55,726 nt of DNA from Alphaproteobacteria bacterium (GTDB lineage: Bacteria; Pseudomonadota; Alphaproteobacteria; CAAGCB01; CAG-977): NCBI GenBank assembly GCA_024407875.1, contig JAKSVT010000014.1:1-55726 (forward strand), given 5' to 3'. A program made the translations under genes and the position numbers. Of the stretch, positions 8,625 to 17,481 are shown one piece after another (the stretch's first letter is position 1; each line of letters begins with the position of its first letter). Below the pieces are notes generated by a model. That model was not told the DNA's origin, did not search any database, and saw only the letters and a program-made list of their open reading frames with translations.

Positions 8625-9890
8625 ATGCAAATTAAAATTTTAAAAGGTAATATTGTTCATGCTCCTAAATTTGGAGACCTTTCAATTCTTGAAAATGGAT
8701 ATATTGTTTTAGAAGATGGCAAAATTAAAGGTTTATTTCAAAATTTGCCAGAAGAATATAAGAAACATGAAATCGAAGATTATACAGATAAGTTAATTCT
8801 CCAATCATTTTGTGATATGCATTTGCATGCACCACAATACCCGATGTTAGGCATGGGTATGGACTTGCCTTTATTAGAATGGTTAAATACATATACATTT
8901 AATAATGAAGCTCATTTTGCTGATGAAGATTTTGCAAGAGAAACATATACTAAATTAGCAAATGAAATGATTTCTAATGGTACAACTAGATGCTGTGCTT
9001 TTTCTTCATTACATTTAAAAGCAACAAATATCTTAATGGATATTTTTGAAAAGACAGGAATGACTGGTTATGTAGGTAAGGTTAATATGGACCGCAATAG
9101 TGGCGATGTATTAAAAGAAACTACAGAACAATCTAAAAAAGATACTATTACTTGGTTAGATGAAACTTCTAGTAAATATGAACATATCAAACCTATTTTG
9201 ACACCAAGATTTACACCAAGTTGTACAAATGAATTAATGGAGTTTTTAGGTAAATTGGCTAAAGAAAGAAATTTACCTATTCAATCGCATTTGTCAGAAA
9301 ATACATCTGAAGTAGCTTGGGTTCGTGAACTTCATCCTGATTGCAAGCAATATTGGGAAAGCTATGACAAATATGGTTTGTTTAATGATAAAACAATTAT
9401 GGCTCATTGTGTACATTGTGATCAAAGAGAACGTGATGCAATGAAGAGTAGGGGTGTTTGGGTAGCTCATTGTCCAGATTCTAATGTAAATTTAATTAGT
9501 GGTACAGCTCCAGTAAGAGTTATGATGAATGAGGGAATTAAAGTAACTTTAGGGTCTGATATTGCTGGCGGTGATCAATTAGCTATGTATAAAGTAATTT
9601 GCTCAGCAATTAAAGCTTCAAAAGTAAAGAGAATAGAGACAAATTGGACGACAGACTTTTTAACTGTAGCAGAGGCATATTATTTAGGAACTACAGCTGG
9701 GGCTAAGTTCTTTGGTGCTGGAGATGGTTTTGCTGTCGGTGATGAATTACATGCTATTGTCGTAGATGATAAAGATTTTCCAAAACCTGTTAGAAAGCTT
9801 TCTGTAAAAGAAAGTTTTGAAAGAACTTTATATTTAATGAAAACATCAAATATTGTAAGTGTTTATAGTGCAGGACGTAAAGTTAAGTAA
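8625..9890 (+). CDS. guaD: Guanine deaminase
   Basis: Amidohydrolase that converts guanine to xanthine and ammonia in purine catabolism. The 421-residue protein shows the guanine deaminase pattern: CDMHLHAPQY with the metal HxH at H66 and H68, followed by MDLPLLEWLNTYTF, which is specific to this family, then HLSEN, AHCVH and GSDIAGG with the remaining metal ligands. The start has AAGAGG ten bases upstream. A bidirectional terminator follows. No xanthine dehydrogenase or other purine catabolic gene is nearby. Confidence 0.92.
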   Translation: MQIKILKGNIVHAPKFGDLSILENGYIVLEDGKIKGLFQNLPEEYKKHEIEDYTDKLILQSFCDMHLHAPQYPMLGMGMDLPLLEWLNTYTFNNEAHFADEDFARETYTKLANEMISNGTTRCCAFSSLHLKATNILMDIFEKTGMTGYVGKVNMDRNSGDVLKETTEQSKKDTITWLDETSSKYEHIKPILTPRFTPSCTNELMEFLGKLAKERNLPIQSHLSENTSEVAWVRELHPDCKQYWESYDKYGLFNDKTIMAHCVHCDQRERDAMKSRGVWVAHCPDSNVNLISGTAPVRVMMNEGIKVTLGSDIAGGDQLAMYKVICSAIKASKVKRIETNWTTDFLTVAEAYYLGTTAGAKFFGAGDGFAVGDELHAIVVDDKDFPKPVRKLSVKESFERTLYLMKTSNIVSVYSAGRKVK

Positions 9891-9912
9891 TTTATTCAAT
9901 TGAACATAAAAT

Positions 9913-9948
9913 AAAAAATCCCAATCTAAAATGATTGGGATTTTTTTT
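9913..9948. terminator. Bidirectional terminator between guaD and the Ca2+ ATPase
   Basis: AATCCCAATC (9917-9926) pairs with GATTGGGATT (9933-9942) around a six-base loop, with an A run before and a T run after, so it can work on both strands between these convergent genes. Confidence 0.88.
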
Positions 9949-9950
9949 AA

Positions 9951-12605
9951 TTAGTTCTTCTTAAATATTCGACTAATAAGTTTAAACAATTCCATAGCAA
10001 ACATCACTACAAGTGAAAGTCCTATTACTTTGCCCCATGATTCTAAACATAAGCCAGAAGTTTTAAATACTTCACCACCAAATTGTGTGATAGCAACTTG
10101 AACAGCAAATGTTACTGCAAAAGCTAATAACATAAGTTTGTTATCAAAGAAATGTTTGACTATGCTTTGGTTAGTTAATTCTCTGCAGTTAAATGCATTT
10201 ACTAATTGGAATAAAACAAACAATGTAAATAAAGCTGTGCCAACTTCTTTTTCTGGGATTTGCAATATATTTAATTGATGTTGCAACATGAATAATACTG
10301 AAATCAATAATCCACCATAAATGATACGTTTCAACATATTACGTGTTACAATATTTGCATTACGTGGAGTTGGTTTGTTATTCATTAATGATGCACGAAT
10401 TGGTTCTAAGCTTAATGTTAAGGCCGGAGGACCATCCATAATTAAGTTTACCCATAACAATTGCAATGCAGTAAATGGAGATGGGAAACCAATGATTACA
10501 GAAGCAAGAACAACAACAACTGATGATAAGTTTACTGTTAATTGGAATAAAATGAAACGTTGGAAGTTTTCATAAATGCCACGTCCCCATTTAATAGCTT
10601 TAACTATTGTTGAGAATGAATCATCTAATAAAACAACATCACTAGCTTCTTTAGAAACTTCAGTTCCTGATATGCCCATTGCTAAACCGATATCAGCATT
10701 TTTTAATGCAGGAGCATCATTAATGCCATCACCTGTTACAGCAACAACAGAACCAAGTTTCTTTAACATCTTAACAACACGCATTTTAACAACAGGTGTT
10801 GAACGAGCTATAACTCTAATTTTTGGTAATGTTTTAGCTAATTCATTGTCATCCATTTGATTGATATCATTTGCTTCTAAAGCAATATGATTTTCATCTA
10901 ACATGTTGAGTTCTGTAGCAATAGCTTTTGCTGTAATAATATTATCGCCTGTTAACATCTTAATATCGATGCCTGCACTACGACAATTTTGAATTGCAGC
11001 AAATACTTCTTTTCTTAGAGGATCTGCAATAGCTGTAAATCCATCAAATACCATCCTAGATTCAATTTCAGCTCTTTGCTTAATAAAATCTGATGGAGTT
11101 TGTTCTAATTCTTTGTGTGCAAAGCCAATTACACGATATGCTTTTTGTTGGAAACGACAAATCATTTCAGCATATTTTTGTTGGTCTTCATTGCTAATTG
11201 CACACATAGCAAGAATTTTTTCTGGACTGCCTTTTGTAAAAGCTAATAACTTACCATCTTTTTTTACGACAGTTGTCATATTTTTAGTGTCAGAACAAAA
11301 TGGATATGTGTGAACTAATTCGACGCTATTTCTAATGTCTTTGTATTTATATCCTGATTTTTTAGATGCTACTAATAAAGCACATTCTGTTGGATTGCCG
11401 ATAAATGAATCATCTTCATCAACATCTGCAGTGGAATTAATGCAGAAGTTTTGAATAAATTCTTCATCTGTAATTTTATCAGGTGTTGTTATTTCTCCAT
11501 TTTGACATACTTCAACAACAGTCATTTTGTTTTCTGTTAAAGTTCCAGTTTTGTCTGAACAAATAACATTTACACATCCGATTGTTTCGCAAGCAACCAT
11601 CTTTTTAACGAGAGCTTTTTCACGAGACATTTTTATGATGTTTATAGCTAAGCAAATAGCAACTGTTGTTGGTAATCCTTCAGGTACTGCAGCAACAATC
11701 AAAACGATAGAAGTAATGAATGCTTCAGAAACAGAATTTAAATCAGCTGTTCCTTCGTGAATGAAGGTTATAAGTTGAATACCAAAAGCTAATATAGCTG
11801 CTAATATTCCCCAAATAGCAATATTTTTACCTAATTTTTCAAGTTTTTCTTGTAATGGTGTTAATGAAGTATCTGTTGCAGATAATTCTTTTGCGATAAT
11901 TCCGATTTCTGTATTATCACCAACTGCTGTTACTACAATTCTGCCAGAACCTCCTGTTACGAAAGTTCCTGAATATACCATATTTTTTCTTTCTGCTAAT
12001 GGAGTATCTTCACTTGGGCAAATATAATCATGAGATTTGTTTACAGATACACTTTCTCCTGTTAAAGAAGCTTCTTCAATTTGTAAATCTTGACTGAAGA
12101 TAAGTCTTCCATCAGCAGGAACTTTAGCACCAGTTTCAATAAAAACAATATCACCAACAACTAAATCTTTTTGATTTATTAATTTGATTTCATTGTTTCT
12201 TGAAACTTTTACAAATATATCATCTTTAATTTTATTTAAGGCATCAAAAGCTTTTGCTGATCTACCTTCCATAATTAAAGATATTGATACTGATAAGAAA
12301 ATTGCAACAACAATTCCTACGCATTCAATATATTCTGTAGGCTGACCGTTTAAACCTCTAGCGTAATTAATTCCGAAAGCAATCAAAGCCGCTATTTCAA
12401 GCATAAGAACCATAGGTTCCATTAATGATGAAAATAACTTTTTTAAAAGACTTTCTTTTGGAGGTTTTGATAAAGAATTAGAGCCAAATTTAGATAAATT
12501 TTCCTCTATTTGTTTATCACTAAGACCTTCATTCTCTTTTACACCGTAGGTATCTAAAGAGGTTTGAATGTCTTTACAATATAAATTATTGCTTGGATAA
12601 CTCAT
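9951..12605 (-). CDS. P-type Ca2+-transporting ATPase (P2 class)
   Basis: Membrane cation pump, most like the P2A/P2B calcium ATPases (SERCA/PMCA group). From this start it has 884 residues. Landmarks: TGES in the actuator domain, VPEGLPTTVAI in M4 that supplies calcium ligands, the phosphorylated aspartate D351 in CSDKTGTLT (same index as SERCA), KGSPE in the nucleotide domain, TGDGINDAPALKNADIG, and LWVNLIMDGPPAL in M6. The in-frame ATG at 12632 would add nine residues but lacks a binding site; the ATG at 12605 has AAGGA at good spacing. It follows infC closely on the same strand, where rpmI-rplT would often be found in other bacteria. Direction (export from the cytoplasm) is family knowledge. 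Confidence 0.88.
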   Translation of the reverse strand: MSYPSNNLYCKDIQTSLDTYGVKENEGLSDKQIEENLSKFGSNSLSKPPKESLLKKLFSSLMEPMVLMLEIAALIAFGINYARGLNGQPTEYIECVGIVVAIFLSVSISLIMEGRSAKAFDALNKIKDDIFVKVSRNNEIKLINQKDLVVGDIVFIETGAKVPADGRLIFSQDLQIEEASLTGESVSVNKSHDYICPSEDTPLAERKNMVYSGTFVTGGSGRIVVTAVGDNTEIGIIAKELSATDTSLTPLQEKLEKLGKNIAIWGILAAILAFGIQLITFIHEGTADLNSVSEAFITSIVLIVAAVPEGLPTTVAICLAINIIKMSREKALVKKMVACETIGCVNVICSDKTGTLTENKMTVVEVCQNGEITTPDKITDEEFIQNFCINSTADVDEDDSFIGNPTECALLVASKKSGYKYKDIRNSVELVHTYPFCSDTKNMTTVVKKDGKLLAFTKGSPEKILAMCAISNEDQQKYAEMICRFQQKAYRVIGFAHKELEQTPSDFIKQRAEIESRMVFDGFTAIADPLRKEVFAAIQNCRSAGIDIKMLTGDNIITAKAIATELNMLDENHIALEANDINQMDDNELAKTLPKIRVIARSTPVVKMRVVKMLKKLGSVVAVTGDGINDAPALKNADIGLAMGISGTEVSKEASDVVLLDDSFSTIVKAIKWGRGIYENFQRFILFQLTVNLSSVVVVLASVIIGFPSPFTALQLLWVNLIMDGPPALTLSLEPIRASLMNNKPTPRNANIVTRNMLKRIIYGGLLISVLFMLQHQLNILQIPEKEVGTALFTLFVLFQLVNAFNCRELTNQSIVKHFFDNKLMLLAFAVTFAVQVAITQFGGEVFKTSGLCLESWGKVIGLSLVVMFAMELFKLISRIFKKN

Positions 12606-12632
12606 TGTATAATCCTTAAAAATAGGGCGCAA

Positions 12633-13181
12633 TTATTTAGGCGAAATTATAAGAGTAATTTGTTTGCCTTCTAATTTTGGAGGTTGATCAACTTTTGCAT
12701 ATAAAGCTGAATCTTCAACAACTTGTCCCATAATGTCTTCACCTTGATCCATGTAAGACATTTCACGTCCACGAAAACGCAAAGTAAATTTAACTTTGTT
12801 GCCTTCTTTTATGAAACGTTGAGCGCTTTTCATTTTTACCTCGAAATCATGAGATTCAATATTAGGGCTTAATTTGATTTCTTTGATTTCTACAACACGC
12901 TGATTCTTCTTAGCTTCAGCTTTTCTCTTTTGGATTTCGTATCTGTATTTTCCTAAATCTAAGATTTTACATACAGGTGGTGTTGAATTAGGAGCGATCT
13001 CAATCAAATCTAAACCAAATTCATCAGCTTTAGCTAAAGCTTCTTTGATTGAAACTACGTCGAAATTTTCACCTTCAGGTCCAATTAAGCGAACTTGTTT
13101 TGCTGTGATTTCTTGATTTGCACGCGGCCCCTCACGGGTGGGCAATGCATGTGTGTTTTCGGTAACTATAAAAGCCTCCAT
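12633..13181 (-). CDS. infC: Translation initiation factor IF-3
   Basis: Binds the 30S subunit and checks the start codon and initiator tRNA. The protein has the N-terminal domain PTREGPRANQEITAKQVRLI, the linker, and the C-terminal domain with KEIKLSPNIESHDFEVK and LRFRGREM. It lies just downstream of thrS, as in many bacteria. The coordinates use the first ATG, but that ATG has no ribosome binding site; instead its own bases form a strong GGAGG (13175-13179), followed five bases later by ATA (13167-13169) and eight bases later by GTT (13164-13166), both in frame. Since infC classically starts at a rare codon that IF-3 itself discriminates against, the real start may be ATA at 13169 (178 residues). 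Confidence 0.95.
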   Translation of the reverse strand: MEAFIVTENTHALPTREGPRANQEITAKQVRLIGPEGENFDVVSIKEALAKADEFGLDLIEIAPNSTPPVCKILDLGKYRYEIQKRKAEAKKNQRVVEIKEIKLSPNIESHDFEVKMKSAQRFIKEGNKVKFTLRFRGREMSYMDQGEDIMGQVVEDSALYAKVDQPPKLEGKQITLIISPK

Positions 13182-13202
13182 TAAATAAATTAAAAATAAA
13201 TA

Positions 13203-15122
13203 CTAGTCCTCAATATGAGGTAATTTTGCCTCAGCAACTAACATATCAATCATTTGTTGCATTGGCATAAATTCTTGTTTTTCTGATCCTAAACGGCGTA
13301 AAGCAACAGTTCCTTCTGCAGCTTCACGTTTGCCGATAGCTAATATTACAGGAACTTTCTTTAAAGAATGTTCTCTAACTTTATAGCTAATCTTTTCGTT
13401 CCTAGAATCTAGTTCAACACGTAAGCCAGCTTTTTTCATAGCTTTAACTACTTGTTTTGCATAATCGATTGTTTCTTCTGTAATTGTTGCAACTACAGCT
13501 TGAACAGGAGCTAACCATAATGGGAATTTTCCTGTGCAGTTTTCAATCATAATGCCGGTGAAACGTTCCAATGAACCAAATAATGCACGGTGTAACATAA
13601 TTGGACGATGTTTTTCACCATCTTCACCAATATAAGAAACATCGAATCTTTCAGGTAAGTTCATATCAACTTGTAATGTTCCAAGTTGCCATTCACGACC
13701 GATAGCGTCCTTTACTTTAAAGTCTAACTTTGGACCATAGAAAGCACCATCGCCAGGATTTAATGTATATTTATATCCCATATCTTCAAGAGCTTTAGCT
13801 AAGGCAGCTTCTGTTTTATCCCATAGTTCATCAGAACCGATTCTTTCAGAAGGGCGTGTTGATAATTTAATTGTTACGTCGTTTAAGTCAAATGCTGCAT
13901 AGATGTCGAGCATTAACTTAACAACTTTTTGGCATTCTTCTTCTAATTGTTCTGGTGTGCAGAAAATATGAGCATCGTCTTGTGTGAATGCGCGAACACG
14001 TAATAATCCGTGTAAAGCACCAGAAGCTTCATATCTGTGAACTCTACCGAATTCAGCAATATATTGTGGTAAATCACGATATGATTTAATGCCTTGTTTA
14101 AATACTAAAATACCACCTGGGCAGTTCATAGGTTTTACACAGTAAGTACGATCTTCGATTGTTGTTGTGAACATGTTTTCACGATACCAATCCCAGTGAC
14201 CTGATGTTTCCCATAAAACTCTATCCATGATTTGTGGAGTGTTGATTTCAACATAACCAGCTTCATCTTGGCGCTTACGTAAGTAATTAATTAAAGTTTG
14301 GAATAATGTCCAACCATGTGGATGCCAGAAAATATCACCAGGAGCAACATCTTCAAAATGGAATAAATCCATTTCTTTACCAATACGACGATGGTCACGC
14401 TTTTCTGCTTCTTCTAATTGTGTAATATATGCATCTAAATCTTTTTTGTCAGCCCATGCTGTTCCGTAGATACGTTGCAATTGTTCTCTTGTTGAATCGC
14501 CACGCCAATAAGCACCAGCAACTTTCATTAATTTGAAAGCTTTGCCAACTTTTCCTGTTGATGGAACGTGAGGACCACGACATAAATCAACATAATTACC
14601 TTGTTGATATAAAGAAATAACAGCATCTTCAGGTAAGTCGTTGATTAATTCAACTTTGTATTTTTCGCCTTTTTCTTCGAAGAATTTAATAGCTTCTTTA
14701 CGAGGCTTTTCCATACGAACTAATTTTTCATCTCTGTCAACAATTTCAGCCATTTTCTTTTCGATTTTTTCTAAGTCGGCAGGAGTGAAAGGTGTTTTTC
14801 TTGCAAAGTCGTAGTAGAAACCATTTTCAATTGATGGTCCGATTGTTACTTGTGTTTCTGGATATAATTCTTGAACAGCTTCAGCCATAACATGAGAGCA
14901 TGTATGACGAATAATAGATAAACCTTCTTCTGATTTTGCTGTAATAATATCGATTGATGCATTTTCACAAATAGGTGTTGATAAATCTTGTAATTTACCA
15001 TTAACACGAATTGCTAATGCAGCTTTTGCTAAGCCTGCACCAATTTTTGTTGCAACATCCATTCCAGTAATTTTTGAATCAAAATTCAAAACTGATTGAT
15101 CAGGAAGAGTAATTGAAATCAT
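13203..15122 (-). CDS. thrS: Threonyl-tRNA synthetase
   Basis: Class II synthetase charging tRNA-Thr. At 639 residues it has the full bacterial architecture: TGS domain (about 1-61), editing domain with HTCSHVMAEAV (about 70-230), catalytic core with motif 2 around FGRVHRYEASGALHGLLRVR and the zinc cysteine in NCPGG, motif 3 near HRALFGSLERF, and a C-terminal anticodon-binding domain. AGGA lies before the ATG. A clear promoter sits only about 35 bases upstream of the leader end, leaving too little room for a T-box or long operator hairpin. infC follows after 21 bases. Confidence 0.97.
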   Translation of the reverse strand: MISITLPDQSVLNFDSKITGMDVATKIGAGLAKAALAIRVNGKLQDLSTPICENASIDIITAKSEEGLSIIRHTCSHVMAEAVQELYPETQVTIGPSIENGFYYDFARKTPFTPADLEKIEKKMAEIVDRDEKLVRMEKPRKEAIKFFEEKGEKYKVELINDLPEDAVISLYQQGNYVDLCRGPHVPSTGKVGKAFKLMKVAGAYWRGDSTREQLQRIYGTAWADKKDLDAYITQLEEAEKRDHRRIGKEMDLFHFEDVAPGDIFWHPHGWTLFQTLINYLRKRQDEAGYVEINTPQIMDRVLWETSGHWDWYRENMFTTTIEDRTYCVKPMNCPGGILVFKQGIKSYRDLPQYIAEFGRVHRYEASGALHGLLRVRAFTQDDAHIFCTPEQLEEECQKVVKLMLDIYAAFDLNDVTIKLSTRPSERIGSDELWDKTEAALAKALEDMGYKYTLNPGDGAFYGPKLDFKVKDAIGREWQLGTLQVDMNLPERFDVSYIGEDGEKHRPIMLHRALFGSLERFTGIMIENCTGKFPLWLAPVQAVVATITEETIDYAKQVVKAMKKAGLRVELDSRNEKISYKVREHSLKKVPVILAIGKREAAEGTVALRRLGSEKQEFMPMQQMIDMLVAEAKLPHIED

Positions 15123-15163
15123 TTTCTTTTGTCCTATACTAATACAAATATTATTTTAGGCGC

Positions 15164-15192
15164 ATTTTATTCATTTTGTTTAATGTTTTCAA
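15164..15192 (-). promoter_or_regulatory. Promoter of thrS-infC
   Basis: On the minus strand TTGAAA (15187-15192), a 17-base spacer and TAAAAT (15164-15169); both hexamers match the sigma-70 consensus at five of six positions. The predicted leader is about 35 bases. Confidence 0.65.
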
Positions 15193-15274
15193 GAGATAAT
15201 GTAATTATTCTTTATTTTTTTTAATATATTATTTTTTGCCGTTTTTTATGATGTTAGTATTGGATAAAATTAAT

Positions 15275-15307
15275 GAAAAAAAGCCCTTTTTTGAAGAGGG
15301 CTTTTTT
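15275..15307. terminator. Terminator after the FadL-like gene
   Basis: AAGCCCT (15281-15287) pairs with AGGGCTT (15297-15303) with A and T runs on the two flanks. It ends the minus-strand TetR-FadL transcript; the rest of the 15123-15333 gap holds the thrS promoter and nothing else recognisable. Confidence 0.8.
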
Positions 15308-15333
15308 ATTTGTTTATCTAATTTTGAAGTGTT

Positions 15334-16611
15334 TTAAAAATTGTATTGAACTTCTAACATAGCAACATGAGCGTTCATGTTATATTTGCCTTTGAAATGT
15401 CCTGATTTTGAAGGCTCATCATTTAAATCATGTCTGTCGTTATCAATTTTAAAGTGTCCCATGTGAATAAACATATAAGCAAAATCATATGTCCAATGGC
15501 CTTTTTTGTATGTTGTACCTGTTGAAAATTCCCAACGATCATTATCTGGAATTACAAGTGTTCTATCATGAGCTCCTGGAATAGGTGATTGATCCCAAGC
15601 CACACCACCTCTAAATGTCCAGTTTTCGTTGTAGTAATAATCTGTGCCAACACTTATGTTCCAAGCATCTTTCCAACGTTGCGCAACTTCTTGTGTGGTT
15701 GTTTGACAATTTCCTGGAGCCTGGCATATTTTTACATCCTGAATTGTTAAAGCTTTAAATCTTGACCAGCGTGTCCATTTAGCTCCTAAACTTAAACCAA
15801 TTTTGTCGTTTAATTTATGGAATGCGCCGATATTTACTTGTTCTGGTGCTTGAACGGGCATATTTCCTTTAAAATCAGATCTTAATTGATTGTTAGCACC
15901 ACTTCCCATTGTATGAGAATGACCTCTTAATTGATGCTGAGTTCTTGATTTATAAGCAACGCCTAATCTTGTTCTATCATCAAATTTGTACATTGCACCA
16001 ATACCACCTCCAAAATTCCAATCATCTAATTCAAATTTGTTGCGGTATCTCTTGTTTCCTGCTGTGCTTGAAATTTCAAGTTTAACATTTCTAGCATAAA
16101 CTTCTAAGCCTAAAGATAAATTATCTGTAACAGCTACACCTGCACCAACAGCATAGTCTAATGCTTGTAATTGAGCGTTAACACCATGATCTGTTGCCAT
16201 CCATTGATCTTCTTTATATCCATCTCTAAGGCCATATGGTACATAAAAACCTAAACCTAATGTTACTTTATCGTTTAATTTGTAATCAGCAAAAAAGTTA
16301 GGAACTGCTACTTGAGCATTCATGTGAGTTTTGCCATTTCTTGCAGGTTCTCCAGTTCCTGGTGTATATGTGCCTTTAACATGTCCATCAACATTATAGT
16401 AAGCAACGCCAGTTTGTACACCTGTATTGCTTAATACCATGCCTGCTGGATTAACTGCTAAAGCAGAATGGTCGTCTCCAACAACACCCATTCCAGCATT
16501 TGCTCTACCTAAACTTGCAGCAGAGAATTCACTAATTTGATATCCTGCAGCATAAGCTTTTGTTGATAAGCATGTTCCGATAAGAGCTAAACATAATAAT
16601 TTTTTATTCAA
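15334..16611 (-). CDS. FadL/OmpP1/TodX-family outer membrane channel
   Basis: Outer-membrane beta-barrel of the long-chain fatty acid / hydrophobic compound transporter family. The 425-residue protein has a signal peptide cleaved after AYA (residue 21), then the FadL N-terminal hatch region with SLGRANAGMG and the hallmark AVNPAGM, followed by alternating strands and a terminal YNF, typical of barrel proteins that end in an aromatic residue. It starts 11 bases after the stop of a TetR regulator on the same strand, so it is probably controlled by it. Ligand identity is unknown; fatty acids are likely from family knowledge. Confidence 0.88.
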   Translation of the reverse strand: MNKKLLCLALIGTCLSTKAYAAGYQISEFSAASLGRANAGMGVVGDDHSALAVNPAGMVLSNTGVQTGVAYYNVDGHVKGTYTPGTGEPARNGKTHMNAQVAVPNFFADYKLNDKVTLGLGFYVPYGLRDGYKEDQWMATDHGVNAQLQALDYAVGAGVAVTDNLSLGLEVYARNVKLEISSTAGNKRYRNKFELDDWNFGGGIGAMYKFDDRTRLGVAYKSRTQHQLRGHSHTMGSGANNQLRSDFKGNMPVQAPEQVNIGAFHKLNDKIGLSLGAKWTRWSRFKALTIQDVKICQAPGNCQTTTQEVAQRWKDAWNISVGTDYYYNENWTFRGGVAWDQSPIPGAHDRTLVIPDNDRWEFSTGTTYKKGHWTYDFAYMFIHMGHFKIDNDRHDLNDEPSKSGHFKGKYNMNAHVAMLEVQYNF

Positions 16612-16622
16612 TTTAATTCTCC

Positions 16623-17288
16623 TTATTTGTTTGCTAATTGTAATCTGTAAGTTTCTATAGATGATTTTGTTAATTGTTCAATGTTGCTTATTATTTTATT
16701 TATTTCTTGATCGCCTAATTTTTTCCAATTTAATGCTTTCATTACTTGTTCTTTTCTTGTCTTAAATGTGAAACAAGTTGAGAATAGGGTGAACGTACAT
16801 AAAACAACAGTTTCTAAATCGCAGTTTTTTTCTTCACATCCAACAGCTTTCATCATTAATTTCATAAAAATTGAATAGATTGGAATGATTAGGCCTTCAT
16901 TTAAAATGTCATAACAATCACTAGGATTGCTGTATTCATTTAAATAAATGTGAATTTCATCATCTGAAACTTTTGAATAGTATAAAGTTTGGCAAAATGT
17001 TCTAATGATTCTATAAAGACAATTTTCAGCTTCTTCGCATGAAATATCTTTGCTTAATAAATCTGTAGCATATTCAATTTCAGGTTTTAAAACTTTGTTT
17101 GTTGTTTTAACAATATTTTCTAAAATTGCTTTATATAAACCTTGTTTGCCACCAAAATAATATGTAATGGCTGATATATTTAAACAAGCTTCCATAGCAA
17201 TCTCGCGAGTTGAGGTGCCAGTGTATCCTTTTTTTGCAAAAAGTGAGGATGCTTTTTTTAATAATCTTTCTTTAGAATCTTTTGTCAT
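16623..17288 (-). CDS. TetR-family transcriptional regulator (CecR/DUF1956-like)
   Basis: A 221-residue repressor with an N-terminal TetR helix-turn-helix at about 8-55 (FAKKGYTGTSTREIA, then ISAITYYFGGKQGLYKAI). The C-terminal domain has the size and features of the CecR (YbiH/DUF1956) type. It is transcribed together with the FadL-like gene. Its promoter contains the palindrome CAATCGATTG between the -35 and -10 boxes and a second related palindrome upstream, which fits autorepression and control of both this operon and the divergent ABC exporter. The ligand is unknown; a fatty acid or other hydrophobic compound would fit the neighbours (inference). Confidence 0.85.
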   Translation of the reverse strand: MTKDSKERLLKKASSLFAKKGYTGTSTREIAMEACLNISAITYYFGGKQGLYKAILENIVKTTNKVLKPEIEYATDLLSKDISCEEAENCLYRIIRTFCQTLYYSKVSDDEIHIYLNEYSNPSDCYDILNEGLIIPIYSIFMKLMMKAVGCEEKNCDLETVVLCTFTLFSTCFTFKTRKEQVMKALNWKKLGDQEINKIISNIEQLTKSSIETYRLQLANK

Positions 17289-17320
17289 TTTGACTATCCT
17301 GATTTTAATTTATGTTAATA

Positions 17321-17349
17321 TTCATACAATCGATTGAATTAATTGTCAA
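17321..17349 (-). promoter_or_regulatory. Promoter of the tetR-fadL operon
   Basis: On the minus strand a perfect TTGACA (17344-17349), a 17-base spacer and TATGAA (17321-17326). The spacer contains the 10-base palindrome CAATCGATTG, so a bound repressor would block polymerase. Confidence 0.65.
17327..17336. promoter_or_regulatory. Putative TetR operator, site 1
   Basis: Perfect palindrome CAATCGATTG placed between the -10 and -35 of the tetR-fadL promoter. It shares the CAATCG half-site with site 2. Confidence 0.5.
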
Positions 17350-17357
17350 TAAAAAAA

Positions 17358-17373
17358 TCAATCGTTTGATTGA
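17358..17373. promoter_or_regulatory. Putative TetR operator, site 2
   Basis: Interrupted palindrome TCAATC-GTTT-GATTGA, centred 34 bases from site 1 and lying between the two divergent promoters. The shared CAATCG/TTG elements suggest one protein binds both. Confidence 0.5.
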
Positions 17374-17418
17374 AAAATGTAAAATTTTTTATTTGCTAAA
17401 TCCTAGTAATTAACATAC

Positions 17419-17447
17419 TTGAAATAAATATAAAAAAAATGTATAAC
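17419..17447 (+). promoter_or_regulatory. Promoter of the ABC exporter
   Basis: TTGAAA (17419-17424), a 17-base spacer and TATAAC (17442-17447), each five of six to consensus, ending 34 bases before the ATG at 17482. Confidence 0.65.
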
Positions 17448-17481
17448 AACTCAGAAAATTATATTTTTAAGGATAAAAACA

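Noticed and set aside
8535-8630. Longer N-terminus for the acyl-ACP thioesterase
   Set aside because: It would overlap the guaD start and both promoters, has no binding site, and adds residues not typical of the family.
15123-15163. T-box or translational operator in the thrS leader
   Set aside because: The predicted leader is about 35 bases with no hairpin or specifier arrangement.
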